DNA of 64,000 nt, taken from contig CAVZRQ010000008.1 in the NCBI GenBank assembly GCA_963777735.1, forward strand, positions 620,001 to 684,000. Direction: 5' to 3'. This document shows, one piece after another, positions 1 to 6,311 of this stretch. Under the pieces are notes generated by a model, which was given only the letters and a program-made list of their open reading frames with translations, did no database searches and was not told the origin of the DNA. The DNA comes from ZC4RG30 sp963777735. GTDB taxonomy: Bacteria; Pseudomonadota; Gammaproteobacteria; Steroidobacterales; Steroidobacteraceae. Both the position numbers and the translations under genes were made by a program. Each line of letters begins with the position of its first letter. The stretch's first letter is position 1.

Positions 1-1
1 C

Positions 2-202
2 TTCACAGTGCCGGAACAGTATGCTGCACTTGTTGCGCAGGCCTTCTCGCAACGGCGCAAGACATTGCGCAACAGCCTCCGGGGGCGCATCGCCGACGGC
101 GACTGGCAATCCGCAGGGGTCGATCCGACAGCAAGGCCAGAAACCCTGAGCCCGGAACAGTTCGCGGCGCTGGCAAAGCTTGCAGAGCCCGGCCAGCTGT
201 GA
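2..202 (+). CDS. ksgA: 16S rRNA (adenine1518/1519-N6)-dimethyltransferase RsmA/KsgA, C-terminal fragment
   Basis: The gene is cut by the left edge; only about 66 C-terminal residues are present. They carry the conserved tail of KsgA, including AFSQRRKTLRNSL and a closing LSPEQFAALAK-type segment. KsgA dimethylates two adjacent adenines near the 3' end of 16S rRNA during small-subunit maturation. Its position just upstream of apaG and apaH matches the ksgA-apaG-apaH order of gammaproteobacteria. The catalytic SAM-binding half lies outside the window. Confidence 0.88.
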   Translation, partial: FTVPEQYAALVAQAFSQRRKTLRNSLRGRIADGDWQSAGVDPTARPETLSPEQFAALAKLAEPGQL

Positions 203-214
203 TTCCTTTGGAGC

Positions 215-667
215 ATGAGCATCTATAAACGGATCCTGGCGATCGTCGACCTTTCGGCAGACTGCGCGCAAGTTGCTGCAAAGGCCCTCCAACTGGCCGA
301 AGCCAATCCGGGAGCCAAGCTGACGCTGCTGCATGTGGTGGAGTTCATGCCGGTGGAACCCCTCAGTGACTCCCTGCTGCCGGCCGTGCAGATTGAAGTC
401 GACCTGCTGCAGGCGGCTCGCCAGCGCATGAGCTCACTGGCCTCCAGCCTGGGCTCACCTTCCCCTCACTGGGAAGTGTGTTCGGGGAATGTGAAGGCGG
501 AAGTCGTGCGTTTTGCACGCACGGGCAGCTACGACTTGATTGTGGTCGGCAGTCACGAGCGGCATGGTCTTTCGATTCTGGTGAACCTGACGGAAGACAC
601 CGTACTGCACGCTGCGCCCTGCGACGTACTGGCAGTGCGTCTGACGCCAACCGAGAGGTCGGCATGA
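215..667 (+). CDS. Universal stress protein, UspA family
   Basis: This is a 150-residue single-domain Usp protein, the usual family length. It opens with YKRILAIVDLS, the family's first beta strand, and ends with a strand-loop-helix containing VVGSHERHGL and CDVLAVRL. The glycine-rich ATP loop (GxxGxxxxxxxxxG) is not intact, so it resembles the non-ATP-binding UspA type. It starts 12 bases after ksgA and overlaps apaG by 4 bases (ATGA), so it is probably translated in the same operon. Usp proteins are cytoplasmic stress or starvation proteins; the exact role here is unknown. Confidence 0.85.
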   Translation: MSIYKRILAIVDLSADCAQVAAKALQLAEANPGAKLTLLHVVEFMPVEPLSDSLLPAVQIEVDLLQAARQRMSSLASSLGSPSPHWEVCSGNVKAEVVRFARTGSYDLIVVGSHERHGLSILVNLTEDTVLHAAPCDVLAVRLTPTERSA

Positions 668-1035
668 TGCAGCCCATTCGCGTCGACGTCGAAACCAATT
701 ATGTGCCCGATCAGTCGGACCCAGGCAGCCAGCGTTATGTGTTCTCGTACACCATCACCATTCTCAACGAAGGCGACGAGCCGGCACGGTTACTGCGCAG
801 ACACTGGCTGATCACGGATGCCAACGGCAAGGTTCAGGAAGTTCGTGGCGACGGCGTGGTTGGCGAGCAGCCGCACCTGCAGCCGGGCCAGGGCTTCCGC
901 TATTCCAGCGGCGCAATACTGGAGACCCCGGTGGGAACCATGCAAGGCAGCTACTCCATGGAAACGGATCAGGGCGCGCATTTCGATGCACCCATCGCGC
1001 CTTTCCGGCTGGCCATACCCGGCATCCTGCACTGA
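664..1035 (+). CDS. apaG: ApaG protein
   Basis: The 123-residue product is ApaG, a small immunoglobulin-like beta-sandwich protein of uncertain biochemical role, commonly linked to apaH. Family features seen are Y.FSYTITI.NEG near residue 25, RHWLITDANG, VRGDGVVGEQP and a closing segment around APFRLAIP. I chose the ATG at 664 because it overlaps the usp stop by four bases. A longer in-frame extension to 478 exists but lies wholly inside usp and has no similarity to the family. Confidence 0.93.
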   Translation: MMQPIRVDVETNYVPDQSDPGSQRYVFSYTITILNEGDEPARLLRRHWLITDANGKVQEVRGDGVVGEQPHLQPGQGFRYSSGAILETPVGTMQGSYSMETDQGAHFDAPIAPFRLAIPGILH

Positions 1036-1059
1036 CATCAGCCCGAGGCTTGCAGTACC

Positions 1060-1896
1060 TTGCCGCGCTACGCCATCGGCGATATCCAGGGTTGCTACGA
1101 GCCACTGCGCGAACTGCTGCGCAAGATCGGATTCTCGGCAGACCGTGACCAGCTGTTTCTGGTTGGTGATCTGGTCAATCGAGGCCCGCAGTCGCTGGAA
1201 GTTCTGCGCTTCGTGCGCACGCTTGGCGCCGCGGCCAGCACGGTGCTCGGCAATCATGACCTTCACCTGCTGGCCGCTTACCATGATCCCGAGCGCGAAC
1301 TTCGATCCGGCGACACACTGAACGACGTCCTCGATGCTCCGGATTGCGAACAGCTGCTCGACTGGCTGATCCAGCAGCCGCTGATCATCGATGACCTGGC
1401 GCACGGCAATCTGATCCTCCATGCCGGGCTCGTACCGGAGTGGACAGCGCCCGATGCCCTGCGCCATGCCGAAGCTGCCTCCGCTGCCCTGCGCGCCAAG
1501 CCGCGAGAGTTCCTGGCAAAGATGTACGGCAACAAGCCGGATCGCTGGGACGAAGCCCGGACCGACAGCGAGCGTCACCGCTTCACCATCAATGTACTGA
1601 CGCGCCTGCGTTACTGTCGCGCCGATGGCCGCATTGATCTGAAGCGCAAGAACTCGCCCAGGGACCAGCAAGGAGAGTGGCAGCCGTGGTACGAGCTGGC
1701 CGCACGCCGCGATCCGAGCCTGCGTGTGATCTTCGGCCATTGGTCCACCCTCGGATTGCTGCAGCGACGCAACCTGCTGGCGCTGGACACCGGCTGCGTC
1801 TGGGGAGGAGCGCTGACGGCGGTGAACATGGATGATCCCGATGCCCGGGTGGTGCAGGTGCAATGCAAGGCCTGCCAACAGCCCGGCGGCGACTAG
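1060..1896 (+). CDS. apaH: Bis(5'-nucleosyl)-tetraphosphatase, symmetrical (ApaH)
   Basis: The 278-residue protein hydrolyses diadenosine tetraphosphate to two ADP. Calcineurin-type phosphoesterase motifs are clear: AIGDIQGCY at the N-terminus (metal-binding DxQG variant typical of ApaH), VGDLVNRGP near residue 33, LGNHDLHL near residue 64, and a C-terminal FGHWS. The start is TTG at 1060; the methionine-like position followed directly by PRYAIGDIQG leaves no room for another start. It lies 24 bases after apaG. The order ksgA-usp-apaG-apaH supports a single transcription unit. Confidence 0.94.
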   Translation: MPRYAIGDIQGCYEPLRELLRKIGFSADRDQLFLVGDLVNRGPQSLEVLRFVRTLGAAASTVLGNHDLHLLAAYHDPERELRSGDTLNDVLDAPDCEQLLDWLIQQPLIIDDLAHGNLILHAGLVPEWTAPDALRHAEAASAALRAKPREFLAKMYGNKPDRWDEARTDSERHRFTINVLTRLRYCRADGRIDLKRKNSPRDQQGEWQPWYELAARRDPSLRVIFGHWSTLGLLQRRNLLALDTGCVWGGALTAVNMDDPDARVVQVQCKACQQPGGD

Positions 1897-1932
1897 CGCT
1901 ATCATGCGCACCCCGCAAAGTTGAGGTGACAA

Positions 1933-2445
1933 ATGACTATCTCGATGCACAACGCATCCGTTGGCGTATTCACGAAGCTGCTGACGAATCTGGGCACCAT
2001 TCTCGACAAGGCCGAGAAATGGGTCGCAGACCGCAAGCTGGAGCCGAACGCCATTCTGCAGTCACGACTGGCGCCCGACATGTTCCACTTCACGCGCCAG
2101 ATCCAGATCGCCACGGACATGGCAAAAGGCACGGCCGCCCGTCTTGCGGGCCAGGAGCCGCCGCGCTATGAAGACAACGAAACCAGCTTTGCGGAACTCA
2201 AGGCGCGCGTCGCGAAGACCATCGCCTTCCTCGAGGGCCTGCCGCCTGCCGCATTCGAGGGTTCAGATACCCGCAAGATCACGCTGAAGCTGGGCCCTCC
2301 CGGAAAACAGACCGAGTACGAATTCGAGGGGCTCAACTACGTGCTGGGATTCGGCACGCCAAATTTCTATTTCCACTATTCGATGGTCTATGCGCTGCTG
2401 CGCCACAATGGCCTGGAAATCGGCAAACGCGACTACACAGGCTGA
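1933..2445 (+). CDS. DUF1993 family protein
   Basis: A 170-residue soluble protein matching the DUF1993 family: an N-terminal helix with FTKLLTNLGTILDKA, LAPDMFHFTRQIQIATDMAKG near residue 45, and a C-terminal YFHYSMVYALLRHNGLEIGK. The fold is a DinB-like four-helix bundle; the function is not established. It begins 36 bases after apaH on the same strand and may be co-transcribed. It converges on the minus-strand anti-sigma gene. Confidence 0.8.
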   Translation: MTISMHNASVGVFTKLLTNLGTILDKAEKWVADRKLEPNAILQSRLAPDMFHFTRQIQIATDMAKGTAARLAGQEPPRYEDNETSFAELKARVAKTIAFLEGLPPAAFEGSDTRKITLKLGPPGKQTEYEFEGLNYVLGFGTPNFYFHYSMVYALLRHNGLEIGKRDYTG

Positions 2446-2465
2446 TCAGGGGAATTGCCAGGTGG

Positions 2466-3101
2466 TTACCAGCGTAGCCACCTGGAACCCAGCAACGCAC
2501 CCAGCACGGCAACACCCGCCGTGGCGATCACATACCAGATCGCCACGAACAGCGGGCTGTCATCCGGACAGTGCAACGCATACAACGCACCGCCAATTCC
2601 GGCGGACATCAACCCGGCCACTGCGCCGGTCAGAGCTGGCCGGGATGGCGCCGCCTGTCGCAGGCTCCACAGGGTTGCCAGCAACGGCGCGAATGCCAGC
2701 AATGGAATGATTCGCAGACACCAGGTTGAATTCTGGCCGCGGGCGACAGTCCACCAAAGCGACGCGGGTTGCACCGCAAGTTCAACCAGCACAGCGAGTC
2801 CGAGCGCGAAGGGAACCGCCCAGCCGAGCGGACGCCATGCGCCACTGCGACTGCCAGGCCGGCCAAGCCGCAGCAGCAGTCCGGCCGAAACGGCAACCAG
2901 CGCCAGGTTGAGCAGAACCTTGAAATCAAACCTTGCGCTGCCCAGGGATTCCAGGAGATCGGCGCGGAATCCGGCGAACCCCAGGAACAACAGGAAGGCG
3001 ATCAGCAGCGCCGGCAGCAGGGCAAGAATCAGCGTGCGGCCCGGCGCGGGGGCGACGGTCTTGTCTGCAGCCAGCAACTCCACCAGTTCGTTGGTCTTCA
3101 T
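2466..3101 (-). CDS. nrsF: NrsF-type (DUF1109) membrane anti-sigma factor
   Basis: This 211-residue protein has about six hydrophobic segments, with short loops, and an N-terminal cytoplasmic stretch beginning MKTNELVELLA, typical of DUF1109/NrsF. The family consists of membrane anti-sigma factors that hold an ECF sigma factor at the membrane. Two cysteines, Cys128 and Cys178, sit at membrane-boundary loops; Caulobacter NrsF also has a pair of conserved cysteines important for metal sensing. The start overlaps the sigma gene stop by 4 bases (ATGA, 3098-3101), so the two are coupled. The assignment to metal stress is inferred from the adjacent bufferin operon. Confidence 0.85.
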   Translation of the reverse strand: MKTNELVELLAADKTVAPAPGRTLILALLPALLIAFLLFLGFAGFRADLLESLGSARFDFKVLLNLALVAVSAGLLLRLGRPGSRSGAWRPLGWAVPFALGLAVLVELAVQPASLWWTVARGQNSTWCLRIIPLLAFAPLLATLWSLRQAAPSRPALTGAVAGLMSAGIGGALYALHCPDDSPLFVAIWYVIATAGVAVLGALLGSRWLRW

Positions 3102-3655
3102 GAATCCTGCTCCTTGAGCATCAGTGCCAGCGCGCGCAGGCTGCGGTGCAGCGCAACGCGCAATGCGCCCTCCGTCATCCCGAGCTGCTGTGCCGCTTCG
3201 CGCGCCGAATGTCCTTCGATGGAAACCAGCCGGACGATATCGCGCTGGCGTTCAGGAAGACCCGACAACACACGCGCCACATCCACACTGTCGCCGGGCT
3301 CTTCGCACTCGGCTTCGAGAGTAGCCTCCAGTATGTCGTCGATCGGCTGTTCGGCCCGGCGACCGCGCCGGCGCAGCACATCGATCAGCTTGTTGCGCCC
3401 GATCGCGGAAATCCATGGGCCAATGGGATCCGAGACACGCCAGGTGTGCCGCTTCAGGTGGATCGCAAGCAAGGTCTCCTGCACGACATCCTCCACTTCG
3501 AGGTCGCCACAGCCTGCCCGCGCCAGGCGCATGCGGGTGGTCGTGCGCAAATGTGCTGCAAGCGCCTCCAGCAACTGCCGGTAGGCTGCTTCATCGCCAG
3601 ACAGTGCCGTCCGCATCCAGGCGCACCACTGCGCTTCCCTCAGCTCCAGATTCAC
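3098..3655 (-). CDS. sigF: ECF RNA polymerase sigma factor, SigF-like
   Basis: A 185-residue ECF sigma factor. Region 2 includes DVVQETLLAIHLKRHTW (residues about 56-72) and region 4 includes RQRDIVRLVSIEGHSAREAA followed by a helix-turn-helix (TEGALRVALHRSLRAL). The start is GTG at 3655 with an AAGAGG ribosome site about 5 bases upstream. It is coupled to nrsF downstream and divergent from bufA. A candidate self-recognised promoter lies about 20 bases upstream of the start (TGTAACGAA, 14 bases, CGTA), identical in layout to the one in front of bufA. It is therefore likely autoregulated. Confidence 0.88.
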   Translation of the reverse strand: MNLELREAQWCAWMRTALSGDEAAYRQLLEALAAHLRTTTRMRLARAGCGDLEVEDVVQETLLAIHLKRHTWRVSDPIGPWISAIGRNKLIDVLRRRGRRAEQPIDDILEATLEAECEEPGDSVDVARVLSGLPERQRDIVRLVSIEGHSAREAAQQLGMTEGALRVALHRSLRALALMLKEQDS

Positions 3656-3674
3656 AGGACCTCTTCATCAGGGT

Positions 3675-3703
3675 CGTACGCTTGAAGACCGGCATTCGTT
3701 ACA
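3675..3703 (-). promoter_or_regulatory. Candidate ECF sigma promoter for sigF-nrsF
   Basis: Read on the minus strand, TGTAACGAA (3703 to 3695) is followed by a 14-base spacer and CGTACG (3680 to 3675). This is the classic ECF layout of an AAC-containing -35 element and a CGT-type -10 element. The transcript would start around 3668, giving a leader of roughly a dozen bases before the GTG. The same -35 element and spacing occur on the other strand in front of bufA. Confidence 0.65.
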
Positions 3704-3744
3704 TCACCGCCAGTTGTGCGCCAATAGTGCCATGGCGCCCATCC

Positions 3745-3773
3745 TGTAACGAAATCGCCTCTGCCAGCGTAAT
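3745..3773 (+). promoter_or_regulatory. Candidate ECF sigma promoter for bufABC-doxX
   Basis: TGTAACGAA (3745-3753), 14 bases, then CGTAAT (3768-3773). The -35 block is identical over nine bases to the divergent sigF promoter, the spacer length is the same, and the -10 shares CGTA. Transcription would begin near 3780, about 45 bases before the bufA ATG. The natural inference is that the neighbouring sigma factor drives both directions. Confidence 0.65.
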
Positions 3774-3825
3774 CAGCACTGTAGGCCGGAAGCGGCTCGA
3801 ACACCCACCCAACGGAGAATCTGAC

Positions 3826-4131
3826 ATGTCCCAATCCACTCGTCTCGCTGTTCTTGGCTCACTCGCCGGGCTGCTCGTCGCTGCTGCATCCAGCGTTTCA
3901 GCTGCAGACTCTGCTCCTGCCGCCGACAAGGAAAAATGCTACGGCATTGCCATGAAGGGCAAGAACGACTGCGCTGCTGGCGCGGGCACCACCTGCGCGG
4001 GCACCTCCAAGGTCGACTTTCAGGGAAATTCATGGACGTTTGTCCCGAAAGGAACCTGCGTGACGACCAAGCTGACTGGAAACCGCATGGGATCACTCAC
4101 CGCCCTGCAGCGCGACCTCCCGAAGATGTAA
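3826..4131 (+). CDS. bufA1: Bufferin-type metallophore precursor (DUF2282, BufA1 type)
   Basis: A 101-residue precursor peptide. A Sec signal peptide (hydrophobic residues 6-25, cleavage near SVSA-AD) precedes a core with four cysteines at 38, 49, 57 and 78, in the contexts EKCYGIA, KNDCAAG, TTCAGT and KGTCVT. This matches DUF2282 proteins, recently described as bufferins: copper-binding peptides whose cysteines are modified by an MNIO (DUF692) enzyme and exported to the periplasm. A GGAG ribosome site sits 9 bases before the ATG. The following gene is the expected modifying enzyme. That it binds copper here is inferred from the family. Confidence 0.87.
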   Translation: MSQSTRLAVLGSLAGLLVAAASSVSAADSAPAADKEKCYGIAMKGKNDCAAGAGTTCAGTSKVDFQGNSWTFVPKGTCVTTKLTGNRMGSLTALQRDLPKM

Positions 4132-4145
4132 TTGCAGCGCAGGCG

Positions 4146-5057
4146 ATGACAATGCACGCGGCCTACTCGAATTTCCCGACGGGTTCGTCGCGCTCCACCG
4201 CCATCCCGGCGCTGCCCTGCAGCGTCGGGGTTGGCCTCAAGGCAACCCACTACCACGACGCGTTGTCGGACAACTGCGGTCCTGACTTCGTGGAAGTGCA
4301 CGCCGAAAATTACCTGCACGCCGGCGGCCCGGCCCATCGCTACCTGACCGCGATCCGCAGCAAGTACCGCCTTTCCCTGCATGGTGTTGGACTGTCGCTG
4401 GGAGGCCCGACACCACCAGAGCCCGCACAACTGGCAGCACGGCGGGCATTGATACAGCGCTATCAGCCAGACCAGTTCTCCGAGCACCTCGCCTGGACGG
4501 GCATCGAAGGTGCCTACTTCAATGATCTACTGCCAGTAGCCTATTCAACCGACACCCTGTCGCGGGTGGTGGAACACATAGACGCCACGCAGAACGCGCT
4601 CGGCGTTCGGATACTGATAGAGAACCCTTCCACGTATCTGCAGTTTTCCCGAAGCACGTACAGCGAACCTCAATTCCTTGCCGAACTGGTACGCCGCAGT
4701 GGCTGCGGTCTGCTGCTGGATGTGAACAACATTGTTGTCAGTGCCGCGAATCATGGCCTTGCTGCGCACCAGTACCTGCGCGACCTGCCGCTGGGCGCAG
4801 TCGGCGAGATTCACCTCGCCGGACACCGCGAGTGCCATGACTCCCTGGGACGCCGCCTGCTCATCGACAGCCACGACGGTCCCGTGCAGCAGCCGACCTG
4901 GGACCTCTTCCGGGAGGTTCTGCAACTTGCCGGACCCAGACCAACGCTTGTCGAATGGGACAACAACCTGCCCTCCTGGCACGAACTCCTGCAGCAAGCG
5001 GATCTGGCTGCGAGCCAAATGAGTGCCTGCATCGGGAAGCAATATGCAGCAGGCTGA
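4146..5057 (+). CDS. bufB: MNIO-family (DUF692) bufferin-modifying enzyme
   Basis: This 303-residue protein belongs to DUF692, the multinuclear non-heme iron oxidative enzymes. It has a TIM-barrel-like pattern with the expected His/Asp/Glu metal positions: EVHAENYL, LSLHGVGLSLG, FSEHLAW, ILIENPSTYL, LLLDVNNIVV, EIHLAGH, LIDSHDGPV and LVEWDNN. MNIO enzymes oxidise cysteines of ribosomal peptides; beside a DUF2282 peptide the substrate is almost certainly BufA1. ATG codons at 4146 and 4152 are both possible. It overlaps bufC by 14 bases. Confidence 0.9.
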   Translation: MTMHAAYSNFPTGSSRSTAIPALPCSVGVGLKATHYHDALSDNCGPDFVEVHAENYLHAGGPAHRYLTAIRSKYRLSLHGVGLSLGGPTPPEPAQLAARRALIQRYQPDQFSEHLAWTGIEGAYFNDLLPVAYSTDTLSRVVEHIDATQNALGVRILIENPSTYLQFSRSTYSEPQFLAELVRRSGCGLLLDVNNIVVSAANHGLAAHQYLRDLPLGAVGEIHLAGHRECHDSLGRRLLIDSHDGPVQQPTWDLFREVLQLAGPRPTLVEWDNNLPSWHELLQQADLAASQMSACIGKQYAAG

Positions 5058-5808
5058 ATTCCATGCGTTTGCGCGCGCGCTGATCGATTCTGGCGCTGCC
5101 ATTCCGGCTGGGGTGTCTGCTGCTACCGAAGCGTTGCTGCAGGACCGCTTCGCAATCCATCGCAACAATGTGCACGTGAGCCTGGCTGAAGCCCTGGCCG
5201 ACAACTTCCCTGTGACACAGGCCCTCGTGGGCAGCGAGTTCTTTCACGCAATGGCGCGATCCTATGTTCAGGATCACAAACCAGCACATGCGCAACTACA
5301 CGAATACGGTTTGACCCTGCCGGAATTCATCAGCGCGTTTTCGCCGGCGCGGGACCTCCCCTATCTGGCAGACGTAGCTCGCCTCGAGATCGCGTGGCGC
5401 CAGTGCTGGGCCGCAGCCGAGGCTTCCGCCCTGCCGCTGGCGGCGACCACCGCTTACCCGGCAACCAGCTTGCTGCGGGCAAAGGTCGCCACACATCCTG
5501 CAACACGATTGCTGCGCTCCCCGTGGCCAGTTGGCAGCATCTGGCAGGCGCACCAGACTCCGAACCCTGATCTTTCAGGCTTGGAATGGCAGCCTGAATG
5601 CGTACTGGTGACTCGGCCCGACGCCGATATCAAGCTGCATCGGTTACCGATGGAGATGGCGGCTTTTGCCGATGCTCTGCTGATGCAACACATGGACGTG
5701 GAGCATGCCGCCACTACCGCACTCACCGCCTTCCCCGATTTCGATGTGGGCGGCGCGCTCGGCGCACTGCTCGACTGGGGCACCATCACGGAGATATTCA
5801 CAGCATGA
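5044..5808 (+). CDS. bufC: BufC/HvfC-type partner protein (DUF2063)
   Basis: A 254-residue DUF2063 protein with the characteristic N-terminal helical domain: QAEFHAFARALI, RFAIHRNNVHVSLAEALADNFPVTQALVG and FFHAMARSYVQDHKP. In bufferin and related MNIO operons this protein pairs with the DUF692 enzyme and is thought to bind and present the precursor peptide. The start at 5044 was chosen over an in-frame ATG at 5023 because the family begins at MQQAEFHAF. It overlaps both neighbours, the last by ATGA (5805-5808), so the operon is translationally coupled. Confidence 0.87.
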   Translation: MQQAEFHAFARALIDSGAAIPAGVSAATEALLQDRFAIHRNNVHVSLAEALADNFPVTQALVGSEFFHAMARSYVQDHKPAHAQLHEYGLTLPEFISAFSPARDLPYLADVARLEIAWRQCWAAAEASALPLAATTAYPATSLLRAKVATHPATRLLRSPWPVGSIWQAHQTPNPDLSGLEWQPECVLVTRPDADIKLHRLPMEMAAFADALLMQHMDVEHAATTALTAFPDFDVGGALGALLDWGTITEIFTA

Positions 5809-6284
5809 GATCCATGATCCCGTTCACCCGCCTGCCTTGGCAGATCCTCGAGCCAGTTGCCCAACTCGCATTGCGCTTTGCCCTGGCCGTGCCGTTCTTT
5901 CGTTCGGGACTGACGAAGTGGGACGGCCTCGGCAAACTCTCCGACACCACGGAATACCTGTTCCGCGAGGAGTTCCGCCTGCATCTGTTCGGCAATGTGG
6001 TCGCCTATCCGCTTCCAGGCGTGATGGCGTGGCTATCGGGTATCGGTGAAATCGCACTGCCCATCCTGCTGGTACTGGGCCTTGGTACCCGCTACGCGGC
6101 ACTGGGCCTTCTCGGCATGACCGCCATCATCCAGCTGACCATTCCGGACGGCTGGGCCAACTTCCACCTGCCCTGGGCGGCCATGGCGCTGGCTCTGGTG
6201 TGCTGGGGCGGCGGAACAGTTTCCGTAGACCGCTTGCTGAAGTGGCGTGGACCGCCCACCCCTCCCCCCGCTATCCTTCCCTGA
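5805..6284 (+). CDS. DoxX family membrane protein of the bufferin operon
   Basis: A 159-residue integral membrane protein of the DoxX family with four predicted hydrophobic helices. The signature RFALAVPFFRSGLTKWDGL is near residue 24, and AWLSGIGEIALPILLVLGLG follows mid-protein. DoxX proteins are regular fourth members of bufferin operons (sometimes called BufD); their biochemical role is unclear. The start overlaps the bufC stop by four bases. A proline-rich tail (PPTPPPAILP) ends the protein. Confidence 0.83.
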   Translation: MRSMIPFTRLPWQILEPVAQLALRFALAVPFFRSGLTKWDGLGKLSDTTEYLFREEFRLHLFGNVVAYPLPGVMAWLSGIGEIALPILLVLGLGTRYAALGLLGMTAIIQLTIPDGWANFHLPWAAMALALVCWGGGTVSVDRLLKWRGPPTPPPAILP

Positions 6285-6311
6285 AACAACAATTCATCAG
6301 GGGAAAGCATC

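Noticed and set aside
478..663. Upstream extension of apaG
   Set aside because: It lies entirely within the usp gene, and family similarity begins only at the ATG at 664.
2458..2485. Inverted repeat CCAGGTGG...CCACCTGG at the end of nrsF
   Set aside because: The stem is only 8 bases with a 12-base loop and no T-run on either strand, so I did not call it a terminator.
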